Below the pieces are notes generated by a model. It did not search any database. It saw only the letters and a list, made by a program, of their open reading frames with translations, and was not told the origin of the DNA. The translations under genes and the position numbers were made by a program. A DNA stretch of 64,000 bases from Rhodosorus marinus. Lineage: Eukaryota > Rhodophyta > Stylonematophyceae > Stylonematales > Stylonemataceae. Shown here in pieces: positions 24,276 through 35,336 of the stretch (position 1 is its first letter; each line of letters starts with the position of its first letter). The stretch is from assembly GCA_029953675.1 (NCBI GenBank), contig JAMWBK010000004.1, forward strand, positions 2,974,501 through 3,038,500, written 5' to 3'.

Positions 24276-27200
24276 CTATTCCTCTTCATAATCAACTTGA
24301 ATCTCTTCGCTCTCGTTCACCCCTGCTGCAGCGTACTGCTGAAGGTTTCCGTCCTCGGCGTCTTTCTCTGCAGCGTCCTCAGGTAAATCTCCTTCCGACT
24401 CCTTCCCGCCAGGCCTGACATGCGAATGATATCTGTGTTAGGGATCGAGCTGTTGCAAACTACCTGAAGGAAATCCTAGAGAACCTTACAGCTGGGGCAG
24501 CGAATAGATAGATATTCCGCGAAAACGACCTACCATGTCAACGAAACATCTGTACCAAGTTGAGCGGGTCCCTGCTTCATTGCAGCCTCGGCTGCAGCAC
24601 GAGATTGAAACTTTATCATGAACGCGCCGTCCCCGGCGGGCTCTATGGTCTCCACGTTCTGAAATCCCCCCCTGATTCTCGTTCTCGAAGCTCCTGAATC
24701 CTCCCCGACGCCCTGGATCTTCACGACAGAAGTGCGATGTGGAGGGCTGAGGTTAGATATATCTACTCACTACTGAAACACTGGAACATGCGAACGTACC
24801 AGCAGTTCGCGAGGTCTAAGGTCCAAGGACATGTTACCAGGTGCAAAAGGTGCAGCATGAAAACCACGCCCTCTCCCACGCCCTCGGAAACCTCCTCTGT
24901 AGGGATAGGATGAACCCCTACCTCGAAACTTACCCCGCCCCCCTCTGTGAGTAGAGGTGCCTAACACATTACAAAGCCGGACTTAGTGACGAGTTTCCTC
25001 CCCTTCGCAACTTGTGTGCAATCGGTGTGTTCCACCGTCCCTGGTGCTTGGAGAACCCCAAGCAACTCACTTGTAACAGAAGGATCTATGCCAAGGTCCT
25101 CAGCTTCCCTCTTCAGAGCTGTCAATTTTGCTTCCAACGCATCCAGATTCGAACCTTGCGCTCGCTGCGGCTTGGGTTTACTGTTTTGAGTTTCCAAGCT
25201 TGCAGCAATCTGCTTCAGCTCCTCGACCACCTTCTTTTTCTCCTCCGGCGTCATAGTCTCCTTGCCGTTCTGTTCGAAACGATACAAACGAGTTCTTAGA
25301 GAAAGTCCCGTATTACAAACTGACGGACAGAGCAGAGCCGCTTACCTCAAGCAACTGAATCTTTTTCATTTGCTCAATAACAAGCCTCTTCTTGTTGTCG
25401 GAGTCCACCTTCTCCTTCTCCACCTTCCGCTTTTTCTGTTCCTCCCGCACAGCAAGCAACTCCTTTCTCTTCCTTGCGTTCACTTCCTCGGGGCTTTCCT
25501 TCGGGGCTTCATTCGCTTCCGGATTCGCTTCGTTCTGCTGCGCTCCATCCCCTCCCGTATCGCCAGCCACTGCCTCGCCACCCTCGTGCTCCATGTGGTA
25601 ATCCGCTCGCTTTGGTCCCCTGTAGAGCAAAAGATCAGAACCTCGTTTAATCAGGGCATCGAGATTGCAGCTACTAACTAGATTACATTGTATCATCTCT
25701 CACCCATAAACGAAAGCATCGCCTCGACCCCTTCCTCTTCTGCCTCTTCCGCGGCCTCGCATCCCACCGTCGAATGGCCTTTGGGAATCAGCGCCTTGGT
25801 TCTGCGGCATACCTTCGGCAGGGTTTTGAGCATTGTAGTCACCATCACGCGCCCAATGCAATCGGACATGCCTGTTACCCATCACTGCTTCAACACTGTC
25901 CATGGCTTTCTGCGCCTCTTCGTGCGTTGAAAATTCAATAAAGGCCCTGCGGGAACGATGCGGGATACGTCGTTAGTCCTAATTGACGTGCGCATCATCA
26001 CCATACGCACAAAACGTTACACTTGTCTTGCCAAGCAAATGTCGTACCTTTCTGGATTTGCGGGAGGTCGGAGCTGGATGTTGGAGACGTTCCCAAACTT
26101 TGAAAAATATTCGGCAATGGCAGGAAGTTTCAGGCTCTCCGGGGGAAGATTCCTCACAAGGAGTGTTGTTCCTTTCTGCATGTTGGCGGGACGCACGGAA
26201 TCGTTGGCACTACCTTGCATAGCTCCACGTGGGATTTGCCCTCTGCCCCTGCGTGCAGGTTGAAAATGCTTTAGACTCTGGATATCCTACATCACAACGT
26301 GCAGTGAACGTCGCTGTGGGTTTCACCTTCCTCGAGGGACAAAAGGTTCCCTCGTCTGGCCTCGCCTGCGGCTGGGGTCTGCTATCATATCCTTCCTCTC
26401 TGAGTCCTTTGTTGGAGATGCGAGCGGAAAGGCGAGGGCGGGAATGAGCATGGAAATCTTGACTCAACTCACTCACCTTAATTAAACTAGTCCTGTGACA
26501 AAGGGGTTAGGGGGTACTTCAATACTTCGCCTACCTGAACCCCGGGCAGAAATCCGGCTCCAGTTCCGAACGGAACACCTAGAAACGGGTTTGGTGGAGG
26601 TATGCCAGCGTTTGGATTGCCCTGCTGAGCTGCAGCCATGGCCATCATTTCCATCAAGGCTGGGGGGAATCCGCCAAGAGCCATAGGGGGAAACGGCGGT
26701 TGACCAGGAGGAACTACTTCGTTCTTTCCTCGGTCGCCGTCGTTTCGCTGTCTCTTTCTATCTCCTTCTCGGTTTTCACGCTGATCTCGACCGTCTCTCC
26801 CTCTTGATTTGTCCAACTCCGTACGAGCATCGCGCGTTTGTCGGCTTTCCCGGTTTTCTCGATTGTTTCCGCCTCTAGATTCGCTCTCACGCCGAGAACT
26901 TTTCCCTCGACTGTCCAAGCAGAAAGACGGATTACAAAAATTGGAATGTGAGATAGAGGAAACCCAAGAGAAACAACGCGTCTGTGGTTTTTATGCACAA
27001 CGGTTTGCATACCGGTCCTCGTCGGAAGTCTTCGGAGCGTCCTGTAGGTCAACTCCAAACCTCTCAGATCTTCTTCTGCGCTTTTCTTCTTCTTCTTCTC
27101 GCCGATTGCGACCGGCGGTCTCATCCACGAGATCAGGTTCCGGAGTCACTTCATTAGTATCCTCATCAGGGCTAGGCGATGGTTCCGCCTCTATTCCCGT

Positions 27201-27652
27201 TTCAGGCCCTGTCCTGAGAGGGTTTTTAACAAGTTCTTTAAACAGCGAGTCTACGAACGTGGTAGTATCGTCTCCGAGAAAATCCGCCAAGTCATCAACG
27301 CATTTTCCTGCAAAACGTGTGGGATATAACGTTTCAGTATAGAAGCAACGGGGGCAAGTGTATCCCGCAAGGTATGGGGCGTCAAACATTAAAGTTGAAT
27401 CACGGCCTCTCAATCTGATATCAACGAAAGGACTAACACTACACATTTACAAACCCTGTCGATTTTAAAAGGTATACCTTTGATAGTAGCGTTAGTTTCG
27501 AACCCTGGATCATCCAGCGCGTAGGTCTCCAGAAGCGCGATGATATACTTCGCCAACGCATCGGCTTCACCTTCAAAGGATCCTTTCAAGAGCTCCTGGC
27601 TCATCCATTCCATAAGCTTAGGATTCTGGACAACAATCTCCTCCTCCGCCAT
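24276..27652 (-). CDS. RBM26/RBM27-like RNA-binding protein
   Basis: Eleven exons: 27478-27652, 27013-27307, 26535-26910, about 26327-26476, 26048-26268, 25704-25946, 25346-25619, 25071-25269, 24800-24960, 24534-24718 and 24276-24414. Phases agree throughout, giving about 805 residues. Order of parts: a PWI-like N-terminal domain (ADALAKYIIALLET...DDLADFLGDDTTTFVDSLFK), an Arg/Glu/Asp-rich RS-like stretch, a Pro/Gly/Met stretch, RRM1 (TTLLVRNLPPESLKL...AFIEFSTHEEAQKAMDSVEA), an RG-rich piece, a coiled coil (KRKELLAVREEQKKRKVEKE), a second RGG region (FRGRGRGRGF), RRM2 with FMIKFQSRAAAEAAM, and an acidic tail. This is the order seen in animal RBM26/27, which link nuclear RNA to exosome-mediated decay. 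I did not find the CCCH zinc finger expected before RRM1. The start of exon 4 is the least certain junction. Confidence 0.88.
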
Positions 27653-28359
27653 GGTAGCTTCCTTTCTCGCTACCAGCCCAACACCCTCACGATCCCAATA
27701 CCCTCCCTAACAACACAAGACAGCATTCCCCGTCTCCTCAATCAAAAACACCCAACAGCCCCCGACGCTTTAGCTACCAACAACAGTCTACAGTCTCTAC
27801 CATAAGACTTCAACCTCTCAAAACAAAAGCTCGGCTACCCTCTGCCTCCCACCTATCTTCTCACTACTAACTCCATCTCACTCCAAGAGCAGCAAACACT
27901 TGCTTTTTCGATTCGTACCCGAAAGCCTCTTGGAACATTCGCCAAAACGTATGGCCCGTGCTAAATCTTGGCGCATGTTCCCGTGGAAACTGGCCCTTCA
28001 AAATATATATTTATTCAATATCACCCCTTACCCTGTGCTTTAAAAAAAACCCCGCGGAAAATGGAGACTGTGGACATGTTCTTAATTAAAGATATTGGAA
28101 TATTGCTTCAATATTTGAAGGACTAAAGTATTGCGCAGTCTCAGAAATAGATACTTGGCGTTCTAAATATATCTCTGGATCGGTACCGCGTAGAACAAGG
28201 ACCATTTGGTCCGTGCACGGATGAAGTTGCTTTATGCTCTTCGGGGAAGCGCTGTCAACGGCATCGGAGGTCGGAGGACATGGGAAGGGACGATGAGCGA
28301 CTTGAAGGTTAAAGCTGCTTGTTGATGTACGACAATGACCAGTAAATAGGTCCTTAAAG
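27653..28359. promoter_or_regulatory. Divergent promoter region
   Basis: About 700 bp separates the start codons of the RBM26-like gene (leftward) and the OSCP1-family gene (rightward), so both promoters must lie here. No specific element is identified. A minus-strand frame (28086-28463) overlaps the first OSCP1 exon and is dismissed. Confidence 0.4.
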
Positions 28360-29735
28360 ATGTCATCAAGACGAGCAACGCCGTTTTTGTATGTTAATTT
28401 AGGATGTGAGTACTTATTTCTTTTGGACAGTCGGCTGCGATCGATGCCGGATGTTCCAGCCAAGAAGGCAGATGAAGGTATGTTCGTACATTCTTTGTTC
28501 TCAAGCGTATTATATCTCTCATGTATTGTGCTGAATGTGTATGCGTCGTCTCGGAAGTCATTGTGGATTGCGCGATTGCCCTGTTCGAGGAGAACGTGTT
28601 GGAGAAAATCTTTACTGAACAGTCCCTTTTTGAGTCTGATGAGATCCAGCGGATCTTCTCGCTTGTTGGAAGGTCACCCTCATTACGGATTGATGAAACG
28701 AACATGGCAAAAGTACACCATCTTCCCCTCCAGAGCTGAGCAAGACGCTCGAGGCCCATGGTTGTTCTGACCAAACCTGTTTCGTTGTTGCTCTTGGTTT
28801 ACAGATTTTTCAAATTATCTGTATGGTTACGAAAGCAAATATACTTTATTTAAGGAAACCTCTCGACATGTTCAAGTTCTTTGACAAGCACATGTCCGAA
28901 CTGAGTGCCGTGCTTGAGAAAACGAGCCTCGGAGAGGAAGTACAAGATACTCTCGTGGACATGAGGAAACGATTTCGGCGAGTAAGGAAGTCGCAGGCAT
29001 TCTCGAGCGAACCTTGATATCTCTCTGCTTTATACGTGCCGTATAAGACCTGACGGACATTGTTCTTCCGGAATTTAACCGATCTTCGTCCTGACTGTCT
29101 AGTGGTACTTGGACATCACTCCCGGGGCGTTCCAGCGTATCCGGATGACGATCCTTACCCGTATGTACTTGATGCATTCACCAGTAAGCGTTTTATTGGA
29201 CAGCAAGATCCAGCATGAATCAGGTTGCTTGCATGCCCCAACATCCGGAGAATCAATCGAGCTCCTGGGCGAAGCGAAAGTGTATAGTAGAGATAACAAG
29301 ACCATTTTGACGGGGTATTCCGTCTCTGTTGCCGGAAGAAACATCGTTGATAAGGAGTTTCCAGTTGGCACTAATTTGTAAGTGAGCGAGACCGAGTCCT
29401 CATGGGCTAGGTGCGGATACGCATGGGTCGCTTAGTTCAGCATTGGGTTTTGTGATCAAATCGAAAGGTTTTTGAGTGACAGTGAAAAGGCTTCTACAGT
29501 AGTTCCTGTTCTTCGGAGAATTGCGAACTCTTTGCAGTCGAAAGTGTCGCGGCGGAGCGCTCCATATGAAGAAGGAGCACGGAAAGATCGTTCTACAAAA
29601 CTTCGGTCTGATCCCGTCCGTGCGGAAGGCGGGCGCACCAGGCTGGAGGCAGACTCACGGACTAGGGGTACAGGGGAACAGGAAGAGCATGAAGATCCAG
29701 AGCTGCAGGAGTTGCTGGAAAGCTTCGGAACATAG
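28360..29735 (+). CDS. OSCP1-family protein
   Basis: Five in-phase exons: 28360-28477, 28558-28712, 28805-28981, 29103-29377 and 29441-29735, 339 residues. The N-terminus (TPFLYVNLGCEYLFLLDSRL) matches the LPLLFLNLGGEMLYILDQRL opening of animal organic solute carrier partner 1. The correspondence continues colinearly through the FEENVLEKIF / MFNRKFMEELF helix, the DETNMAKIFQIICMVTKANI / MDKLYDLMTMAFKYQV segment, LDITPGAFQRIRMTILTRMY, and the HESGCLHAPTSG hairpin. The tail is Arg/Glu-rich and ends ELQELLESFGT. In animals OSCP1 (NOR1) has been linked to basal bodies, cilia and solute uptake. The biochemical role is unsettled, and what it does in an alga is unknown. Confidence 0.8.
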
Positions 29736-30121
29736 TAGCCGTCGACTTGATTGAAGCACACCTGGAAATTTCCCCAGCTTTTGGAGTTGAAGCGAATCTT
29801 GAACCATGCGTGCGGAGTGAGCCGGGCTCCCGCGAAGGAACAAACGAGGGCGTATTGCGATTCGCTCGTGGCTGGGTCAACCTACCGCTCTTCAACTCTG
29901 TTCACAGACCAGCTCTTCCACTGGACGAAGTACGGATGAGTTAGAATAGAAGGATATCCAGATCTGAACTCCGAAGGCGGCCGTTCAGTTGAACTAGTCC
30001 CTGGTTCTCCGACCGGAATTTCTTTAACGCTGCGCGGAATGAGCTTTACTGCGCAAGCTGCGAGTGAGGTTCATAAAGATTCTACAATAAACATCAAGTT
30101 TGTACTTTTATAACCGAAAAC
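29736..30121. other. Intergenic region between convergent genes
   Basis: This is short. A 65-codon frame (29747-29944) shows no features. Confidence 0.4.
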
Positions 30122-30387
30122 CTACTCCTCTGCCACTGGCTCAGCCTTCTCGGTCACGACGTAATAAGGAGGAAGCCTACATGGACATCATCGATTGTCA
30201 ATATTCAGTGCCATGCCTATGACAATCACAACGAAAAATTGGGAAAACGAAAACAAACTTACGAAGGGTCGGCAAGGGGATTAACAGCGTATTCGGGCTT
30301 CTTCCTATTGATATCGTAGTTCGAGCGCTTCTTCGGGCGATACCTATCGTGCTTTTTCGCTCCTTTCTTCTGAACGTGATGAGCCAT
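30122..30387 (-). CDS. Small basic protein, 59 residues, function unknown
   Basis: Two exons in phase, 30263-30387 and 30122-30176. The first half is very basic (MAHHVQKKGAKKHDRYRPKK, then RSNYDINRKKPEYAVNPLAD). The second half is LPPYYVVTEKAEPVAEE, ending in TAG. The short length, the Lys/Arg-rich start and the ordered YDINRKKP / PPYYV blocks look like a small ribosome- or RNP-associated protein, but I do not recognise the family. The intron (86 bp) has good GTAAGT and TGTAG ends, and the phase is correct, so a real gene is likely. Confidence 0.6.
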
Positions 30388-31139
30388 CTGAATAACTCCC
30401 TAACTCGCAGGAAAAAAGAGAGCACAAAACCACGCAAAACGCGTTTAAAAATCACTACCAAAATCTCTCCGCCATCATCGGGAACACAAATCTCGATCAA
30501 ACCCCACCTTTCTATTGCATACAGTCGCATTCCCTGAAGAGAACCGAATCCCGGTAGACGACACGAAAGCCATTATTCCTTTTTCTCAACAATACAAGTT
30601 GCAACTCTAGCTCAATCTTCCCAACAAAAATTCTGCCACATCCAAGCAATCCCTTCACCAAACCCGAAACCCTGGCCATCCTCAACACAAGCCAAAAAAA
30701 AAAAAACCACCAAAATGCCCCTGAACCGTCGCGATGAAATTTTTTCTTTACCATCTACCCCTGTTGCGAATTCTTAAAGATTCTTATCCTCCGTTTTATC
30801 GTACCCCTAGACCTACAATGCTATTTCATTTTATCATAATTTAAAATTAAAAGAGGGTGTTTACTTGAGAAGTCAGATTCCATCTCTTCTGATCTAGCTC
30901 AATTAATAGAATCTGGAAAGGGGTATAACGAATTTTGTTCGTCGCCGATGACTCGAAAATGACGTTAAATTAAGGCTTGCTCGAGATTTTGGTTTTTGGA
31001 AAATTTAGGGGAGTCAATCTCACGAGCCGGGAATATTGAATTTTGGAGTTTTTTGCTTTCCTTTTTTAGTACGTGTTGTTTGTTGGAAAAGTTTCCGTTT
31101 GAGATTGGTTTTGTGTGGGAGTGTGGGCTGGTGTAGTCG
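30388..31139. other. AT-rich intergenic region
   Basis: Nothing recognised. It includes A-runs near 30694. Confidence 0.5.
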
Positions 31140-31520
31140 TTGAGCTCTCTCAACGAGAGATTCCATCATAGCGATGGAGCATTTCCGCTTTTCTGCTTTT
31201 TTTTTTGTTTCTTGCCTGGATACAGATCAAGAAGGGCGAGAGTCAGGTTTTCACTTGATATCCGGAAGGCGCTTGCGGGTTTGGATCGCAGATCGCCACC
31301 CCGGAGTGTAGCCTTGAGAGAGAAATTTCGCATGCAATGACAGAATTGATCATGTCCCGTTCTACTATGCTGAGGTTCCGCTTCTGCACAGGTGTTTCAT
31401 TTTGTGCCTGTGAAACTGTGGGAAGAGTCGGATGCGCGGGTATCACAATGAGAAGCTCCCCGTGCAAAAGGAAGTGGGCCCTGGTCGATTTTTCGAGCCT
31501 GGCAATCTGTGGGATCCGTT
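31140..31520 (+). CDS. Unresolved small spliced gene
   Basis: The + strand contains a coding-like terminal exon (about 31425-31527) reading MRGYHNEKLPVQKEVGPGRF then FEPGNLWDPFRF and a stop. It is preceded by an AG acceptor near 31425. An alternative end in another frame is HFVPVKLWEESDARVSQ. Upstream fragments (IKKGESQ near 31230, the MEHFRF start near 31170) may be earlier exons, but phases do not settle. The opposite strand is also open (31243-31467), so strand is uncertain. No family is recognised. Confidence 0.3.
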
Positions 31521-31527
31521 TCGCTTT

Positions 31528-32098
31528 TGAGATAGGCTTGCTTTACATCCGAATGCGTACTAGAGCTCTTAGCTCTTGGTCACCTTCACGGTTACCACAG
31601 GTTGCATGATAGTCAAAAGCACCGGCAGTGGCGGAACACCCGACCTTATAATAGTTCGTCGACGAAAGGGAGCAGCGGATCAGGGCTGGCCTCTCAATCA
31701 TGAATTGGAATTGCACGTTAGTACCCGGTTTCCGAGCTCTTGAGTTGTTTTGCTTCTGCAGACATAATGCGAATATCCAAAAATGCGTTGGAGGCATCTT
31801 CCTGCAAGATTGCTTCCGATATTGTTGCTCGTTCACGAAAAGATAGGACTGATGACTTTCTCTGTCGGATTACTCCCACAAACGTCTTTGCGCACCACCA
31901 GCTATCTATTGTTCCCAGCACCTCAGCGCACGGTCTACGATTGAGCCTTGCGATTGCCGGCGCTACCAGTATGCTTGGCAAGCTGAGACCTGGCGAAGAG
32001 CGTCTATCGACTAATACTTAGTCCCTCATAGTAGATCGACTGAGAAGCAAGGGAGTATGCCGCTGGGGTGTTAAAGTTCATTCCTGGTAGCGCTAAAT
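31528..32098. other. Unassigned region upstream of argJ
   Basis: Both strands are open over 31718-32021 without any recognisable signature. It is expected to hold the argJ promoter. Confidence 0.35.
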
Positions 32099-33834
32099 AT
32101 GTTGTACTTCGTTAATGGTTCAGGTGTGCTTCCACACCGGGCGCTATGTCGGCAGAGAAAATGCCAGCTACGAATGAGCGCAATTGAGACTATTGAGAAG
32201 GGTGGGATCACCTCAGCAACCGGTTTCAGCGCGGCAGGTATTACCGCGGGACTAAAACCCTCTGGAGCAAAGGATCTTGCAGTGTTGTGTTCTGATAGAG
32301 TAAGTACAACCCGATCATCCTGTATCCCAGAGTTGATCGATGCCGCATGTCTGAGCAATGTCTGGAATAACTTGGATGCCTTCACATTCTTCAGCTTGCG
32401 ACAGCCGCGGGGACTTTCACGAAGAACGTTGTCTGTGCACCACCGGTTACAGTATGCAAGGGCAAACTTGAAGCTTCTGAAGGCATTGCAAGAGCGATCG
32501 TCGTCAACTCCGGTCAGGCCAATGCTGCAACGGGTGTCGAAGGAACCCAGAATGCTTTAAGAACTGCGGACGTAGGTGCTTCCAACCTCTGTTATCATTT
32601 GGTCAGTGCCCTGATCCTAAGGATTCCTTCTGGTCCGATTGCGAACAGGAAGCAGCGAGGATCCTGGGGGAGGAGGCAAAGCATGTGCTTGTAGCTTCCA
32701 CGGGAGTTATTGGACGTCAGATTAACATGGAGAAGATGGTTGCTGGAATTTCGGAGGCATGCAAGTAAGCTCAAGAGCCGAGGAAATCTAGTGACCAGGT
32801 CTGTGGACTCATTCTGGTCATTTGACGTGGGTGCACAACAGGCAAATGAGTCCTGATGGCGGTGATGATGCTGCGAAGGCCATTATGACAACCGATCTTA
32901 TAGACAAGCAGATTGCCTACAAGGTGAAACTGAGCTCGGGCACAGTAATTGTTGGCGGTATGTCAAAAGGTTCAGGAATGATCCATCCAAACATGGCGAC
33001 TATGCTGGGATTCGTTACGTCAGACGCTGCTGTGGAATCTGGAACCTGGTCAAAGATCGTTAAGGAAGCCTCGCAGAAATCGTTTAACCAGATCACGGTG
33101 GATGGAGATACATCCACGAACGACTGCCTCATCGCGCTCACAAACGGTGCTTCTGAAGTGGTAGCAGACACTCAGGAGGATCTAAATCTACTCACGGAAA
33201 CGGTGACAAAATGCTGCCAGCATTTGGCAAAGGCCATCGCCCGGGACGGAGAAGGAGCCACTGTCCTTCTTGAGATTAAGGTGCGTCATTTCAGTTCAGG
33301 CATGTTCGCTCCTCGTCCGGAGTTAACCGTGATTTTAACAGATAATCTTACCCGGCGATCACACCTACTACAGGTCTCAGGAGCGGCCTCGGACGAAGAC
33401 GCATGCTTGGTTGCTAGAACGGTGGCTGGAAGTAGCCTTGTGAAGAGCGCGGTATTCGGTCGGGATCCGAATTGGGGCAGGATCGCTGCTGCAGCTGGCA
33501 GAGCAGGCGTAGACTTTGACGAAAGCGAATTGGATATATTTCTGGGGCCCCATCAGATGATGCAATCTGGTCAGCCTGTTGAGTATGACACCGAGGCTGC
33601 AAGGTATGTACATGTCAGTCAGGCGCGTAATTGCGCAGAGAAGGAGTCTCAAAACCTTCATGTCCAATTTCCCGCAGCAAATACATGGTTGATGCATCCA
33701 AAGGAGAGTACATGTCAGGTGAAGATTCAGTGATAATTACAGTCAGTATTGGAGGCGGCTCTGGGTCAGGAACTGCATGGGGCTGTGATCTCTCCTACGA
33801 TTACGTCAAGATTAATGCTGAGTACACGACTTAA
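32099..33834 (+). CDS. argJ: ArgJ: glutamate N-acetyltransferase / amino-acid acetyltransferase
   Basis: Six in-phase exons: 32099-32299, 32395-32571, 32649-32764, 32842-33280, 33374-33603 and 33678-33834, 439 residues. The bifunctional enzyme transfers acetyl from N-acetylornithine to glutamate, closing the cyclic arginine pathway. Family blocks are intact: [42 protein letters not shown], and the self-cleavage site [10 protein letters not shown], where the precursor is cut between Ala and Thr to free the catalytic Thr. [10 protein letters not shown] comes later in the chain. A leader of about 25 residues ([20 protein letters not shown]) precedes the enzyme and looks like a plastid transit peptide; plastids are the usual site of algal arginine synthesis. 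The C-terminus (YSYDYVKIN-like [15 protein letters not shown]) is family-typical. Confidence 0.95.
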
Positions 33835-35336
33835 AGAAGACCGATCCACTAAAGATAAAATCTGCCGCAAACTTTTTGCTCCTCTTCGTGAAGATCGCTC
33901 AGGGCCTAACAGCTGGTACTGGACAATAGAACGTGCTTTCAATCCCCCAAAGGAGAAGACCGCGATGTCCTAAAACAATTTCGTCGGTCCGCATGAGTCT
34001 CCAGGTTCATATCCGAAAACTCAAACATCTCTGTTTCAAGCCCAGATCAACAAAACGTTTAGAATAAGCGCAAAAAATCATAATTTATCTCCACATCAAA
34101 ACACTACACCGTTCTCCATTGGTCAACTCTTAGTGGCGGTTACTCTTCTTCTAATAAAAACTTAGCACGTGTTGTACCATCCAATGAATAAATTGGAAAT
34201 ATATGATAATCTAACAAAATAGTTTATCTCAAACTGAACCCGTTTGTTCACCAACGAAAATCAAAGAAAGCCGGGTCCTTGTGATTTCGTCTTGTTTTAT
34301 ATTTCTATAATATTTCGAAAGTATTTGGAAAATGAGATTTCGTCCTCACCAGCGGTGAGAAGTATTCACTATTCATGCTAAGGTATTTGTTTTGCGTGCT
34401 CTCCTCGCGCAACGTTTCATTTGTTTCAGGGTTATCCTGGAGTGGAAACTGACTGGATCTGTGCTGATGGTAGATGATTATCTTTTCTTCCTTTTCGTTT
34501 GGTTGGGTTGCTGCAGTTGGCTGCCGAGCTTCAAGAGCGAGCTTGAGCATTTTAACAACTCTATCTTACTTGTGAGCGTAGCTGGGGAAAATAAAGCACA
34601 GAGTTCAGGAGCACAGAGCGTGTTCTCGCCAGGAAGAGGCTAGGGCATCATCTCGAGCTTGAAGAAACTAGAGATGATCAGAAAAAGCAATGGCAGAGGA
34701 ATAGTAATGTACGAATTATACTTGACGTATTGTCGTCGGCCTCTCTAGAGCACAAACAAAGTAGTTCATCATCCTCTCTCCCCCCTTTCACAGTGCGCTA
34801 AGCACGATCACCAGTCTGATCCTGTTCACGCAGGAGGTATACGATTCCCCTGCAGCATTGGCCTTCGTGTACTCGCTTGCTTGGTCACTAAACAAATCAA
34901 CAAAGCAATTCGATAAAATAAAAGAAATCCCTTCCCCCCCCCCCCCAACAAAAGTCAAGTAAATTAGTGCAAAAACAAAGTTATGAAACTGTGAATAACC
35001 CCAGTATTCTTCCAGATCTGAAGATATCACCATTTTTTATATTTATTTAGATCCTTATTCTTCCAAAATGATTCTTCGAAACATCGACGAGGAATTCTGA
35101 GCAGGAACCAAAGACAATTTAGAGAACAAGGGAAGTTCAATTTCTTAGATTTAGCACTCCAAAAAAAAGCACAATCGTGTGTGGAATTTCATTTAGGAGA
35201 AAGATGTCTTTTTTGGCGTTCGGAGGGGTTGACTTTTTGGTGGGGGGGGAGGGGGGGAGAGGGGCAGGGAGATTTGGACTGAGGAATCTTAGGCGGAGAT
35301 GAAAATTTCGCACGCATAGCAATAAAGGAATTCTGT
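33835..35336. other. AT-rich intergenic region with homopolymer runs
   Basis: It contains a C13 run at about 34934-34946 and a G-rich tract at about 35240-35265 just upstream of the TPS gene. An 81-codon minus-strand frame (34305-34550) has no features. Confidence 0.5.

Noticed and set aside
26809-27342. 177-codon + strand frame rich in Ser/Arg
   Set aside because: Antisense of the RS-like region of the RBM26-like gene.
28086-28463. 125-codon minus-strand frame overlapping the OSCP1 start
   Set aside because: The + strand exon chain is colinear with OSCP1 over five exons; the minus frame has no support.
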